From assembly GCA_035547835.1 (NCBI GenBank), contig DASZTW010000008.1:124001-188000 (forward strand): a stretch of 64,000 nucleotides of DNA, written 5' to 3'. The DNA is from Acidimicrobiales bacterium (GTDB lineage: Bacteria > Actinomycetota > Acidimicrobiia > Acidimicrobiales > Iamiaceae). This document shows positions 34,832 to 43,686 of the stretch, piece by piece; position 1 is the first letter of the stretch; each line of letters begins with the position of its first letter. The notes under the pieces are model-generated. The model was given only the letters and a program-made list of their open reading frames with translations, was not told the origin of the DNA and did no database searches. A program made the translations under genes and the position numbers.

Positions 34832-35593
34832 CTACTTCGGTGCGAAGCGCTGGCCGGCGTCGAGCCGGAGGCACTGGCCGTTGAGCATCGGGTTGTCGAC
34901 GATGGCGCACACCAACTTGGCGTACTCCTCCGGGCGACCCATGCGCTTCGGGAAGGCGGCATCTTTGGTGAGGGCCTTCTCGAACTCCTCAGGGATGCCC
35001 TTGGTGAGGCCGGTGCCGAACAGGCTCGGGGCGATGGCCAAGGCGCGGATGCCGAGGCTGCCGAGGTCGCGAGCCATGGTGAGGCACATGCCGGCGATGC
35101 CGGCCTTCGCCGCGGTGTACGCCACTTGGCCGATCTGGCCCTCGAACGCCGCGATCGACGCGGTGTTGATGATGACCCCGCGCTCTTCGTCCTCGGGCTC
35201 GTTCCTGCTCATGTGATCCGCGGCCAGCCGGCTGATGTTGAACGCCGAGATCAAGTTGAGCTCGATGCACTGGCGGAACTCGTCGATCGGGTGCGGGCCC
35301 TCGCGCGTGAGGGTGCGCTTGCCGATGCCGCCGCCGGCCGTGTTGACGCTGATGTGGATGCCGCCGAGGGCCTCGGCCGCGCCGTTGATGGCAGCTTCGG
35401 TGGCTTCGTCGTCCATGACGTTCACCGGGAAGAAGCCGACGCCGCCCAGCTCCTTGTTCACGGCTTCCCCCGCCGACGTGGGCAGGTCGAGGATGGCGAT
35501 CTCCGCCCCGCGCTCTTTCAACATGGCCGCCGACGAGTTGGCCATGCCGGAGGCGCCCCCGACGATGATCGCCTTCTTTCCCTTGATGTCCAC
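34832..35593 (-). CDS. SDR-family oxidoreductase, HSD10/3-hydroxyacyl-CoA dehydrogenase-like
   Basis: A 253-residue short-chain dehydrogenase. The cofactor loop is IIVGGASGMANSS near residue 9-21, a variant of TGxxxGxG, with Asp at the end of strand 2 (AILDLP) favouring NAD. The catalytic Tyr and Lys are in AYTAAKAG. The TLTREGPHPIDEFRQCIELN segment and overall length resemble type 2 3-hydroxyacyl-CoA dehydrogenases. The GTG at 35593 follows AAGGAG. It lies 14 bases downstream of the CoA ligase gene. Confidence 0.88.
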   Translation of the reverse strand: MDIKGKKAIIVGGASGMANSSAAMLKERGAEIAILDLPTSAGEAVNKELGGVGFFPVNVMDDEATEAAINGAAEALGGIHISVNTAGGGIGKRTLTREGPHPIDEFRQCIELNLISAFNISRLAADHMSRNEPEDEERGVIINTASIAAFEGQIGQVAYTAAKAGIAGMCLTMARDLGSLGIRALAIAPSLFGTGLTKGIPEEFEKALTKDAAFPKRMGRPEEYAKLVCAIVDNPMLNGQCLRLDAGQRFAPK

Positions 35594-35607
35594 AGATGCT
35601 CCTTGTT

Positions 35608-37164
35608 TCAGGTTGTTGCGGTCTGCTGCGCGTACTCGTCTTTCAGCCAGCGCTTGTAGAGCTTGCCCGTCTCGGTGCGCGGGAGCACATCGCGGAAGTC
35701 GACCGAGCGTGGGCACTTGTAGCCGGCGAGGCGGTCGCGGCAGTACGCGATGAGCTCGGCCGCCAGCTCGTCGCTCGGCGTGGCCGCGTCGACGAGCTCG
35801 ACGATGGCCTTGACCGACTCGCCCCACTCGTCATCGGGCACGCCGATCACGGCCACGTCGTTGACGAGCGGATGAGCGCTCAGCACGCCTTCGATCTCCG
35901 CGGGATAGATGTTGACGCCGCCGCTGATGATCATGTCCTTCGCCCGGTCGCGCAGGAACAGGTAGCCGTCGTCATCGAGGAAGCCGACGTCGCCGAGGGT
36001 GAACGCCTTGCCGCGGTGGACCGACGCGGTCAGCTCCGGGTCGTCTCGGTACTCGAAGGTGCGAGAAGTCGATTCCAGGTACACGTTGCCGGTCTCGCCG
36101 CGGGGCACCTCGTTGCCGTGGTCGTCGAGGATCTTGATGGCCATGCCCTTGACGGCCCGTCCGACGGTGCCCGGCTTCTCCAACCAGCGGTGAGGTTTGG
36201 CGATGGCCGCCGCGCCTTCCATGCCGCCGTACGTCTCCCAGATCACCGGGCCCCACCACTCGAGCATCTGGCGTTTGACCTCGAGCGGGCACGGCGCGGC
36301 CGAGTGCACGACCACCCGGAGACTCGACAAGTCGTACTTCCTACGAACGTCGTCGGGCAGGCGCAGGAGGCGCACGAACTGCGTGGGCACCATGTACGCC
36401 GTGGTCACCCGGTGCTGCTCGATCATCTGGAGCGTGCGCGCCGCGTCGAACTTGCCCATGATCGCCACTGCCTGGCCGACGGTCAGCGCGCCTTGGTAGA
36501 AGCTCTGGCAGCCGCCGTGGTGCATGCCGGCCGACACCAGGTGCACGCCGTCGAAGGGTATGAACTGGAACGCCCGGCCGAACAGCTTCATGGAGTCGGC
36601 GATGGCAGAAGGGTCGCCGGGGACCGACGGGCGCGCGATGGCCTTCGGCTTCCCGGTGGTGCCCGACGAATACGAGATCGGGGTGCCGAAGCTGCGGTCG
36701 GTGGGCTCGGTGGTGGGCTGCCCGGCGACCAGCTCGTCGTACGGCTCGAAGCCGTCGATCGCGCCGCCCACGCTCACGCGGACCTTGATCGACGTGGCGT
36801 CGGTGAGCTCAGCCGACTGCGCGTAGCTGTGGTCGACCACGATCGCCGCCGCGCCCGAGTGCTCGACCACCGCGCGGATCTCGTTGCCGGACAGCGCAGG
36901 GTTCAGCGCGATCGCGTGCATGCCCGACTCTTGGAGCGCGTACTGCCACCACACGATGTCGATGTCGTTCGGCAGCGCGTACGCCACGATGTCGCCGGTG
37001 GCGAGACCGCGGGCGCGCAGCCCATGCACGATCTGGTGCGCCCGACCCGCGAGTTCGCCGAACGTCGCGGTGCGGCCCGACGCGGAGTCGACGATCGCAG
37101 GCTGGTCAGGTCGATCTTCTGCGATCCACCACAGGCCGAGTCGTTGGTCCCACGGATGTCGCAC
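35608..37164 (-). CDS. AMP-forming acyl-CoA synthetase
   Basis: 518 residues. The ATP loop is ISYSSGTTGKPKAIARP, the aromatic/acceptor region is IWETYGGMEG, and the C-terminal catalytic Lys is in RTETGKLYKRWL. FadD-like; it makes CoA thioesters of an unknown acid. The GTG at 37164 leaves only 25 bases to the divergent enoyl-CoA hydratase start, and the GTATAC operator fills that gap. Its minus-strand -10-like TATACT lies 8 bases from the GTG, so the transcript is probably leaderless. Confidence 0.9.
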   Translation of the reverse strand: MRHPWDQRLGLWWIAEDRPDQPAIVDSASGRTATFGELAGRAHQIVHGLRARGLATGDIVAYALPNDIDIVWWQYALQESGMHAIALNPALSGNEIRAVVEHSGAAAIVVDHSYAQSAELTDATSIKVRVSVGGAIDGFEPYDELVAGQPTTEPTDRSFGTPISYSSGTTGKPKAIARPSVPGDPSAIADSMKLFGRAFQFIPFDGVHLVSAGMHHGGCQSFYQGALTVGQAVAIMGKFDAARTLQMIEQHRVTTAYMVPTQFVRLLRLPDDVRRKYDLSSLRVVVHSAAPCPLEVKRQMLEWWGPVIWETYGGMEGAAAIAKPHRWLEKPGTVGRAVKGMAIKILDDHGNEVPRGETGNVYLESTSRTFEYRDDPELTASVHRGKAFTLGDVGFLDDDGYLFLRDRAKDMIISGGVNIYPAEIEGVLSAHPLVNDVAVIGVPDDEWGESVKAIVELVDAATPSDELAAELIAYCRDRLAGYKCPRSVDFRDVLPRTETGKLYKRWLKDEYAQQTATT

Positions 37165-37167
37165 CTA

Positions 37168-37183
37168 AAAGAGTATACCCTAC
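37168..37183. promoter_or_regulatory. GTATAC operator, site 1
   Basis: AAAGAGTATACCCTAC fills the 25-bp gap between divergent starts at 37164 (minus) and 37190 (plus). It contains -10-like hexamers on both strands (TATACC and TATACT). One of seven related sites between 37.1 and 51 kb. Confidence 0.75.
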
Positions 37184-37189
37184 GTATCC

Positions 37190-37969
37190 ATGGAGTTCGA
37201 AGCGATCGAGTTCGAGGTCGACGGCCACGTCGCCACCATCACCCTCAACCGTCCCGACACGCTCAACTGCTTCAACGGGACGATGGCCAAGGAGATCACG
37301 TACGCGTGGCAGACCGTTCGCGACACCGACGAGATCCATGTCGCGGTTCTGCAGGCCAACGGTGAGCGGGCGTTCTGCACCGGCGTCGACATCGGCAGCG
37401 ATGCGAGCTGGTTCCAGACGAACAACGTGTGGAACGCCGTCGACCCCGGCGCGATCCTTGCGCCCAAGCTGGTGCACAAGGTCTGGAAGCCCGTAGTGGC
37501 GGCCGTGCACGGGTTCTGCGCGGGCGGCGGCCAGTACTTCATCAACGAAGCCGACATCGTGGTGTGCTCCGACGACGCCCTGTTCTTCGACCCGCACGCC
37601 AACGTCGGCATCGTGTCGGCGCTCGAACCGATCGGCATGCTGCACCGCGGGGTCCCGCTCGGCGACGTGCTCCGGTGGGCGCTGATGGGCAACGAGGAGC
37701 GCATCACCGCCGACACCGCGCTGCGGCTGGGTCTCGTCACCGAGGTCGTGTCGCGCGACGACCTCCGCACCCGTGCGCGCCAGATCGCCGACTCGATCGC
37801 GGCCCGCAACCCCAAGGCCGTCCAAGGCACGATCCGCGCCATCTGGGAGTCGCTCGACATGAACCGCACCACGTCGATTCAAAACGGCATGAGCTACACG
37901 CACATCGGCAACGCGCCGCCGTGGATGCCGGAAACTCCGCCCGACAAGCGCAAGCCCGAGCTGAGGTAG
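37190..37969 (+). CDS. Enoyl-CoA hydratase/isomerase family protein
   Basis: A 259-residue crotonase-fold protein. Oxyanion segments are FCTGVDIGS and HGFCAGGGQYFIN. At the second catalytic region the sequence is GIVSALEPIG, not the usual Glu pattern, so the reaction is uncertain. The ATG at 37190 is only 7 bases after the GTATAC operator, with no room for a ribosome binding site, suggesting a leaderless message. Divergent from a CoA ligase gene. Confidence 0.88.
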   Translation: MEFEAIEFEVDGHVATITLNRPDTLNCFNGTMAKEITYAWQTVRDTDEIHVAVLQANGERAFCTGVDIGSDASWFQTNNVWNAVDPGAILAPKLVHKVWKPVVAAVHGFCAGGGQYFINEADIVVCSDDALFFDPHANVGIVSALEPIGMLHRGVPLGDVLRWALMGNEERITADTALRLGLVTEVVSRDDLRTRARQIADSIAARNPKAVQGTIRAIWESLDMNRTTSIQNGMSYTHIGNAPPWMPETPPDKRKPELR

Positions 37970-38064
37970 TCGGCTGGCGAAGGCGCCGTCAGCCGCTCGG
38001 CAGCGGCCTTGGCGCGCCGTCGAGCCGGACCGCGCCGACGGCGATGGGCGGCGTGCGCGGCGGA

Positions 38065-39600
38065 TCAGAACAGCGGGCGCAAGTCGCGCTTTCGGACCTT
38101 GCCGGCGGGGGTGCGAGGCAGCTCGTCGACGAGCACGAGCTTCGCAGGGCGCTTGTGCGACGCGAGGCCAGCCGCCTCGCAGAACGCCACCAACTCGTCC
38201 AGCGTCGTGGTGCCGATCACGACCGCCGCAGGGACCTCGCCGAACGTCGGGTCAGGCGCCGGGCACACCGCGACGTCGTGCACGCCGGGGTGTGCCAGGA
38301 GCACTTCTTCGACCTCGCGGGCGGAGATGTTCTCCCCGCCGCGGATGATGATGTCCTTCACCCGGTCGGTGACCACGAGGTAGCCGTCGTCGTCGAAGCG
38401 CCCCAAGTCGCCGGTGCGGAACCACGTGCCGTCCGCGAAGGCGTCGGCGTCGAGCGTCGGGTCGCGGTAGCCCACGAACTGCTTGGGGCCGCGGCACACG
38501 ATCTCGCCTTCCTCGCCGGGCCCGACGTCACGGCCGTCGTCGTCGAGCAAGCGAACTTCGTTGCCGAACGTCACGCGCCCGTCGGTGAGGCTGCGCTTGT
38601 CGGGTGGGTCGTCGGGGCCGCCCGACGAGACAGCCGGGTGCTCGGTGGAGCCGTACGTCCGCCACGTCACGATCCCACTCGCCAAGGCGCGGTCCACCAA
38701 CGCGGGCGGCACCGCCGCTGCGCCGCACAGGAAGCTGCTGAGCGACCCGAGATCACGTCCGGCTCGCTCTGCCTCGTCGAGCAGCGTCTGCAAGAAGAAG
38801 GGCGTGCCGGCACTGGCGGTGATGCGGTGCCGTTCGATCAGCTCGACCGCGGCGCGGGCGCTCCAGCGGTCCATGACGACCGTGTAGCCGCCCACCACCA
38901 GCGGCCGGACGAGGCTCAGCAGGGCCGCCACATGGCCGGCCGGGAAACAGGCCAACATCCTCGTCAGGTCGTTGCCCGGCATGATCGTGAGGCCGAACAG
39001 CAGCGTCTCGTGGGTGTGCTGGACACCTTTCGGCATCGCCGTGGAGCCCGATGTGTAGACGATGACGGCGATGTCGGTCGGTGCCGGCCGTGCCACGTCG
39101 CCCGTCGTCCCCGGCGCCAGCGGCTCGCCGATCACGAGCACGCGCTCGACACCCACGCTGGCCGCGCTCGTTCGGGCTTGTGTGCCGAGGTCGGTGCCAC
39201 GCCACTCGGGCGCCACGATCACGGTGGTCGCGCCGGCCTCGCGCAGCACGTGCGTGAGCTCGTCGGGCGCCGCGCCCGCCACGAGCGGGACCACGGTCGT
39301 GGCCAGGCTCCACAGCGCGATCAGGGCCACGGTCGCGTCGGGATCCGCGGGCGCTTGCAGCACGACGGTGCTGCCGGGCTCGACCCCCGCCCGGCGGTAC
39401 GCGCCCGCGAGCTCTTGGGCGCTTGCGGACAGCTCGGCGAGCGTGACGCGGACTTCGCCGCCATCGGCGGCGGCGAACACCACCTCGGTGTCGCCGTGGG
39501 CGGCCGCGCCTTGGGCGATGGCCTCGCCGACGGTCAAGTCGGGGTACCACCCCTGTGCTCGCCATTGGTCACGAAGCGCATCCCGTCCGGCTCGGCTCAT
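38065..39600 (-). CDS. AMP-forming acyl-CoA synthetase
   Basis: 511 residues, cyclohexanecarboxylate/fatty-acid-CoA ligase-like. The ATP loop is IVYTSGSTAMPKGVQHTHET, and ITASAGTPFFLQTLL, TWRTYGSTEHP and RTPAGKVRKRDLR mark the A4-A10 regions. The ATG at 39600 is preferred; the open frame extends about 100 codons upstream across the divergent HAD gene. GTATAC site 2 lies 18 bases upstream. Monocistronic, with the enoyl-CoA hydratase gene converging from the left. Confidence 0.9.
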   Translation of the reverse strand: MSRAGRDALRDQWRAQGWYPDLTVGEAIAQGAAAHGDTEVVFAAADGGEVRVTLAELSASAQELAGAYRRAGVEPGSTVVLQAPADPDATVALIALWSLATTVVPLVAGAAPDELTHVLREAGATTVIVAPEWRGTDLGTQARTSAASVGVERVLVIGEPLAPGTTGDVARPAPTDIAVIVYTSGSTAMPKGVQHTHETLLFGLTIMPGNDLTRMLACFPAGHVAALLSLVRPLVVGGYTVVMDRWSARAAVELIERHRITASAGTPFFLQTLLDEAERAGRDLGSLSSFLCGAAAVPPALVDRALASGIVTWRTYGSTEHPAVSSGGPDDPPDKRSLTDGRVTFGNEVRLLDDDGRDVGPGEEGEIVCRGPKQFVGYRDPTLDADAFADGTWFRTGDLGRFDDDGYLVVTDRVKDIIIRGGENISAREVEEVLLAHPGVHDVAVCPAPDPTFGEVPAAVVIGTTTLDELVAFCEAAGLASHKRPAKLVLVDELPRTPAGKVRKRDLRPLF

Positions 39601-39617
39601 GAGTCGGCGAGTGTACC

Positions 39618-39633
39618 TATTGGGATACTCTTT
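39618..39633. promoter_or_regulatory. GTATAC operator, site 2 (variant)
   Basis: On the minus strand it reads AAAGAGTATCCCAATA, which keeps the AAAGAGTAT arm but lacks one base in the centre. It lies in the 38-bp gap between the CoA ligase start (39600, minus) and the HAD gene start (39639, plus). Confidence 0.6.
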
Positions 39634-39638
39634 GGACG

Positions 39639-40031
39639 ATGCAGGAGGTGTGGGTCTTCGACGTCGACGGCACCATCGTCGATTCGCACACCGGTTGCTC
39701 GTTGCGTCCCGGCACCATCGAGCTGTTCGCCGACCTGCGCGCCGACGGCTGCTCGATCGTGTTGTGGAGCGCCGGCGGCGCGTCCTACGCACAGGGCCGG
39801 GCCACCCAGCACGGCATCGACCACCTGGTCGACGGGTTCTACGAAAAGGCGGTTCGCGACGACGACGGCCGCTACCGGCCCGCGTTCCTCGCGGACCTCG
39901 CCGCCGCAACGTTCGTCGACGATCGCCCCGAGGACATGCCCGAGGCAGCCACGGTCGTGGCCGTCAGCCCGTATCTCGCTGAAGATCCCTTCGACCGGGG
40001 CCTCACCCGCGCCGTCGACGGCCTTCGCTGA
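39639..40031 (+). CDS. Small HAD-like hydrolase
   Basis: A 130-residue HAD-fold protein. Motif I is FDVDGTIVD (D8 and D10), motif II is VLWSAGG, and the last motif is FVDDRPEDMP. It lacks a large cap domain, so it may act on a macromolecule or a large phosphorylated compound. The start shares GTATAC site 2 with the divergent CoA ligase, tying it to the acyl-CoA regulon. It converges with the tandem GntR gene. Confidence 0.82.
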   Translation: MQEVWVFDVDGTIVDSHTGCSLRPGTIELFADLRADGCSIVLWSAGGASYAQGRATQHGIDHLVDGFYEKAVRDDDGRYRPAFLADLAAATFVDDRPEDMPEAATVVAVSPYLAEDPFDRGLTRAVDGLR

Positions 40032-40045
40032 CCCGCCAGGGCGGC

Positions 40046-41494
40046 TCAGCGAGTCCAACGACGCAGCGCGTCGAGGTGTCGCCGCATGCGGTGGCGCGCG
40101 AGCTCGAGATCGCGGGCGAGGATCGCCTCGACGATGCGGTCGTGGACGTGCATGACTTCCGCGTTGGGCGCGGTGTCGGCCACGACCCCATCGGGTGTGG
40201 AGGCGTGGAACCTGGTCAGCCGGACGAGCACGAGGACCAGCAGCTCGATCACCCGGTTGCCGGCGATGTGGGCGAGCACGGCATGGAGGTCGTGGCCGGT
40301 GATGGCGAACTCGGCCGGCAACGCCGAACGCTCGGCTTCCTGAGCAGCCTCGAGGGCTTGCTCGCCGGCAGCATCGAGGCTCCGGACCGCCAGGTCGAGG
40401 ACCACCATCTCGACGGCCATGCGCAGCTCGAAGAGGTGCGCGGGGGTCATGCCGAGGCGGTCGACCTGCAACGCGACGGCTTCGGTCACCGCCTCGACCC
40501 CGGGCTCGGCCACGATGAGCCCGCCGCCAGGGCCGCGTCGCATGCGGGCCACCTGGTGGTGTTCGAGCACCCGCACCGCTTCGCGGAGCACGGCGCGGCT
40601 GATGTCGTAGCGCGCCATCATCTCGGCTTCCGACCCGAGGACCTCGCCGACCGGCCACCCGCTGGTGGCCACCTCATTGAAGATCTGCCGGGCGATCTGC
40701 TCGGCGCGCTTGTCGCTGCGTCCGACGACGTCGGGCAACTCGGCGAGGCGCCGCCGAGACGGTCGCCGGTTCCGCAAGTAGTCGGCCTCGGCTCGGAGGT
40801 GCTTGTCCATGCGCCGCCGGGCGAGCGCGCCGTCGCCGGCCAAGATGGCGTCGACGATGGCTGCGTGCGCGTCATGCGACGCGACGATCGTGCGCTTTGC
40901 GAACGTCGGTGTCCCGGGCAGGTACAACGTGGCCACCCGGTTCAACAAGTCGACGAAGAACTCGAGGGCAGGGTTCGCGCTGGCCTTGGCGACGAGCCGG
41001 TGCAGCTCGCGCGGGTCCACAAGGCGCCCGGTGCGCTCGTCGTCGACGAGGCCGCGCAGCGCGGCCAGGTCGGTCTCGGTCATGCGTTGCGGCGCCAGTT
41101 CCGCGGCGGTCTCCTCGAGCAGGAGCCGTGCATCGAACACCTCGTCGATCTCGGCGCCCACGTAGTAGAGGTAGACGGACACGGCATCGGTGACGGAGTC
41201 GACGCTGGGCGCCACGACGTGGAGCCCGCCGCCGGGTCCGCGGCGCATCTCGGCCACGTGCAAGTGCTCGAGCAACCGGACGGCTTCCCGCAGCACCGCC
41301 CGGCTCACCTGGTAGCGATCCAGCAGGTCGGCTTCGGAGCCGATGATCTCGCCTTGCGGCCAGCCTCTCGCCGCGATGTCGCCGACGATCTGGTCCGCCA
41401 CGACCGCGGCCAGCGTGGTGCCGTTGGAACGCTCGGACATGCCGGCGATGGCCGGGGGCTTTGGCTTGGTTGCGGATCTGGTGTGCTTCGCCAC
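40046..41494 (-). CDS. Tandem-duplicated FadR/GntR-family regulator (two wHTH + two FCD domains)
   Basis: 482 residues made of two complete FadR-type units. wHTH1 is at about 28-98 and wHTH2 at about 262-333; the recognition segments SRAVLREAVRLLEHL and SRAVLREAVRVLEHH are nearly identical, 235 residues apart, each followed by MRRGPGGGL. Each is followed by a helical FCD effector domain with possible metal-binding His (for example HDAH at 207-210). One chain could thus act as a built-in dimer. The GTG at 41494 follows GGAGG by six bases. A GTATAC site lies 58 bases upstream, suggesting autoregulation. It sits inside the cluster whose promoters carry the same palindrome. Confidence 0.9.
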   Translation of the reverse strand: MAKHTRSATKPKPPAIAGMSERSNGTTLAAVVADQIVGDIAARGWPQGEIIGSEADLLDRYQVSRAVLREAVRLLEHLHVAEMRRGPGGGLHVVAPSVDSVTDAVSVYLYYVGAEIDEVFDARLLLEETAAELAPQRMTETDLAALRGLVDDERTGRLVDPRELHRLVAKASANPALEFFVDLLNRVATLYLPGTPTFAKRTIVASHDAHAAIVDAILAGDGALARRRMDKHLRAEADYLRNRRPSRRRLAELPDVVGRSDKRAEQIARQIFNEVATSGWPVGEVLGSEAEMMARYDISRAVLREAVRVLEHHQVARMRRGPGGGLIVAEPGVEAVTEAVALQVDRLGMTPAHLFELRMAVEMVVLDLAVRSLDAAGEQALEAAQEAERSALPAEFAITGHDLHAVLAHIAGNRVIELLVLVLVRLTRFHASTPDGVVADTAPNAEVMHVHDRIVEAILARDLELARHRMRRHLDALRRWTR

Positions 41495-41551
41495 GGCGTG
41501 CCTCCGAGCGAGCGTAACGGCACCGTCCGGCGGGGGCCGCATGCTGGCCGG

Positions 41552-41567
41552 GAAAAGGATACCCTTC
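41552..41567. promoter_or_regulatory. GTATAC-type operator, site 3, before the tandem GntR gene
   Basis: GAAAAGGATACCCTTC keeps the right arm (TACCCTT) and a weaker left arm. It lies 58 bases upstream of the GntR start, upstream of the ribosome binding site, consistent with autoregulation. It is the most divergent of the sites on the left half. Confidence 0.5.
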
Positions 41568-41731
41568 TCCCGTCGCGCGGGTTGGGAAACGAGGTTCTCG
41601 TCTGACGCGGTCCGTGCTTGGGTCGCCAAGATCCTCTCTTCGGCTTCGGGCGGGGGGCGCGCCACGCGGGCCGGGTGCCCGGACCAGCCGCCCGCCCCCG
41701 CCGCGGCGGCGATCGCAGCCGGCGGCTGGCC

Positions 41732-42712
41732 TCAGGAGCGAAGGCCGGCGAGTCGCTTCGTGATGATCTCGTCGGCGTCGGTGACGATCCGGTCGATCAG
41801 CTCGGCCACGGTGGGGATGTCGTGGATCAGCCCCTGGGCGAGGCTCGCCCAGTAGATCCCCCTGCTCAAGTCGCCGGTGTGGATCACCTCCGCGCCCGAC
41901 GTGCCGGCCACCAGTTCGGCCACGTCACGGAAGCTGGCGCCCTGCTCGTTGAGCCGGCGGACGACCTCGTCGGACACGTCGCTCTTGCCGACCCGCGCCG
42001 TGTTGTGGAGGGAGCGGAAGATCAAGTTGGTCCCGAGCTCGTCGGCGTCGAGGTACACCTGCTTGAGGTCTGGGTGGATGGGCGCTTCCCGGGTGGCGCA
42101 AAAGCGCGTGCCCATGTTGATGCCGTCGGCGCCGAGCGAGAGCGCCGCGGCCAGGCCGCGGCCGTCGGCGAAGCCGCCCGACGCGATCAACGGCAGGCCG
42201 AGCTGGTCGGCGGCGCACGGGATGAGCACGAGGCCCGGCACGTCGTCCTCGCCGGGGTGGCCGGCGCACTCGAACCCGTCGATCGAGATCACGTCGACGC
42301 CGCGGCGCTCCGCCGACAGCGAGTGCCGCACCGAGGTCGCCTTGTGGATCACCACCACCCCGGCTTCCTTGAAGATCGGCCAGACGTCCTTCGAGCCCGG
42401 GCCCGCAGTCTCGGCGATCGGCACCCCGCCCTCCACGATCGCACGCGCGTAGGCCGCGTAGTCGGGCGACTTCGTGGTCGGGAACACGGTCAGGTTCACG
42501 CCGAACGGCTTGTCGGTCATCGACCGGCAGCGTTCGATCTCCGCCGCGAGGTGGTCGGGTGTCGGGTGGGTGAGCCCGGTCAGGATCCCGAGGCCGCCTG
42601 CGTTCGACACGGCCGAGGCGAGCTCGGCGACGCCGACGATCGCCATACCGCCCTGCACGATCGGGTGCTCGATGCCGAGCGCTTCGGTGACCCGGGTGGT
42701 GAACTTCCCCAT
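41732..42712 (-). CDS. Nitronate monooxygenase-like FMN enzyme
   Basis: 326 residues of the 2-nitropropane dioxygenase/TIM-barrel family. The N-terminal PIVQGGMAIVGVAELASAVS, the central IDGFECAGHPGED (with the usual GHxG region) and IASGGFADGRGLAAALSLGA phosphate-binding segment are characteristic. Homologues occur in actinobacterial sterol-degradation regulons with unclear roles, so nitronate oxidation should not be assumed. The ATG at 42712 overlaps the stop of the enoyl-CoA hydratase gene (TGATG), so the two form an operon. Confidence 0.88.
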   Translation of the reverse strand: MGKFTTRVTEALGIEHPIVQGGMAIVGVAELASAVSNAGGLGILTGLTHPTPDHLAAEIERCRSMTDKPFGVNLTVFPTTKSPDYAAYARAIVEGGVPIAETAGPGSKDVWPIFKEAGVVVIHKATSVRHSLSAERRGVDVISIDGFECAGHPGEDDVPGLVLIPCAADQLGLPLIASGGFADGRGLAAALSLGADGINMGTRFCATREAPIHPDLKQVYLDADELGTNLIFRSLHNTARVGKSDVSDEVVRRLNEQGASFRDVAELVAGTSGAEVIHTGDLSRGIYWASLAQGLIHDIPTVAELIDRIVTDADEIITKRLAGLRS

Positions 42713-43500
42713 CAGGAGCCGGTCCACCGCGGGTCGCGCTTTTCGACGAACGCCGTGGCGCCTTCCTTGGCGTCGTTGCTGGCGAACACCTTCGGCTGCC
42801 ACTCGGCGAACAGCTCCTTGGCCTTCGCCATGTCGGTGCTGGCGGCTCGCACGATCAGCTTGGTGGCGTGCAGGGCGAGCGGACCGTTCTTCGCGATCCG
42901 CTCGGCGAGGTCGATCGCTGCGTCGAGCACCCCGTCGGCCGGGACGACTTTGTTCACCAGGCCGAGGTCGTACGCACGCGGCGCGTCGATCGGGTCGCCG
43001 GTGAGCGTCAGCTCCAGCGCAACGGCGAGCGGGATGCGGGTGCTGATGTAGACGCCACCGCCGGCGGCGAACAACGCCCGCTTCACTTCCGGCACCCCGA
43101 ACTTCGCCGAGTCGGCGGCCACCACCACGTCGCAGCCGAGCAGCAACTCGAACCCTCCGGCCACGGCCGTTGCCTGCGCAGCACCGACCACCGGCACCGA
43201 CAAGTCACCGTCGGTGAACTTGGCGAAGCCCTGGAGGCCCTTCGGGTCGGCGTCACCGAGGCCGCCGCCTTCGGCGAAGGCGCGGAGGTCCATCCCCGAG
43301 GAGAACGCGCGGTCGCCCGTGCCGGTGAGCACCACGCACCGGACTTCGGGGTCGGCTTCGGCGTCGAGCAGTGCCAGGCCGATGCCGGTGAGCAGCTCGG
43401 GGTTCAAGGCGTTGCGGGCTTCGGGTCGGTTGAGGCGCAGCACTTGCACCGCGCCTCGCCGCTCTTTGACGAGGACGGGCTCGGTTGCTTCGTCGGACAC
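42712..43500 (-). CDS. Enoyl-CoA hydratase/isomerase family protein
   Basis: A 262-residue crotonase-fold protein with oxyanion segments FSSGMDLRAFAEG and GAAQATAVAGGFELLLGCDV, and ending FVEKRDPRWTG. The GTG at 43500 follows GAAGGA; an ATG at 43518 is possible and adds six residues. First gene of an operon with the nitronate monooxygenase-like gene. GTATAC site 4 lies 48 bases upstream. Confidence 0.9.
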   Translation of the reverse strand: MSDEATEPVLVKERRGAVQVLRLNRPEARNALNPELLTGIGLALLDAEADPEVRCVVLTGTGDRAFSSGMDLRAFAEGGGLGDADPKGLQGFAKFTDGDLSVPVVGAAQATAVAGGFELLLGCDVVVAADSAKFGVPEVKRALFAAGGGVYISTRIPLAVALELTLTGDPIDAPRAYDLGLVNKVVPADGVLDAAIDLAERIAKNGPLALHATKLIVRAASTDMAKAKELFAEWQPKVFASNDAKEGATAFVEKRDPRWTGS

Positions 43501-43547
43501 GGTGGTTCCTTCTTTCATGAGGCCGGGTTCGTCAGCGATCGACCAGA

Positions 43548-43563
43548 AAAGAGTATACTCATG
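43548..43563. promoter_or_regulatory. GTATAC operator, site 4
   Basis: AAAGAGTATACTCATG contains the perfect palindrome GAGTATACTC. It lies 48 bases upstream of the enoyl-CoA hydratase start at 43500 and 124 bases before the divergent thiolase gene. The minus strand provides a TATACT -10-like hexamer. Confidence 0.75.
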
Positions 43564-43686
43564 CCCGGCAAACGACGATGTGGGATCGCGCCGCGATGGT
43601 AGGCATCGGCGCAACGCCGCCAACGCGTGGGACCGCGGGCCCGGTGGCGAATTGCCGCTATGAGGGCACTCAAATAGCCTCGTCGC

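Noticed and set aside
37429-40155. A 908-codon plus-strand frame
   Set aside because: Shadow of the hydratase and CoA ligase genes; the Arg/Pro/Ala-rich composition is typical of high-GC off-frame translation.
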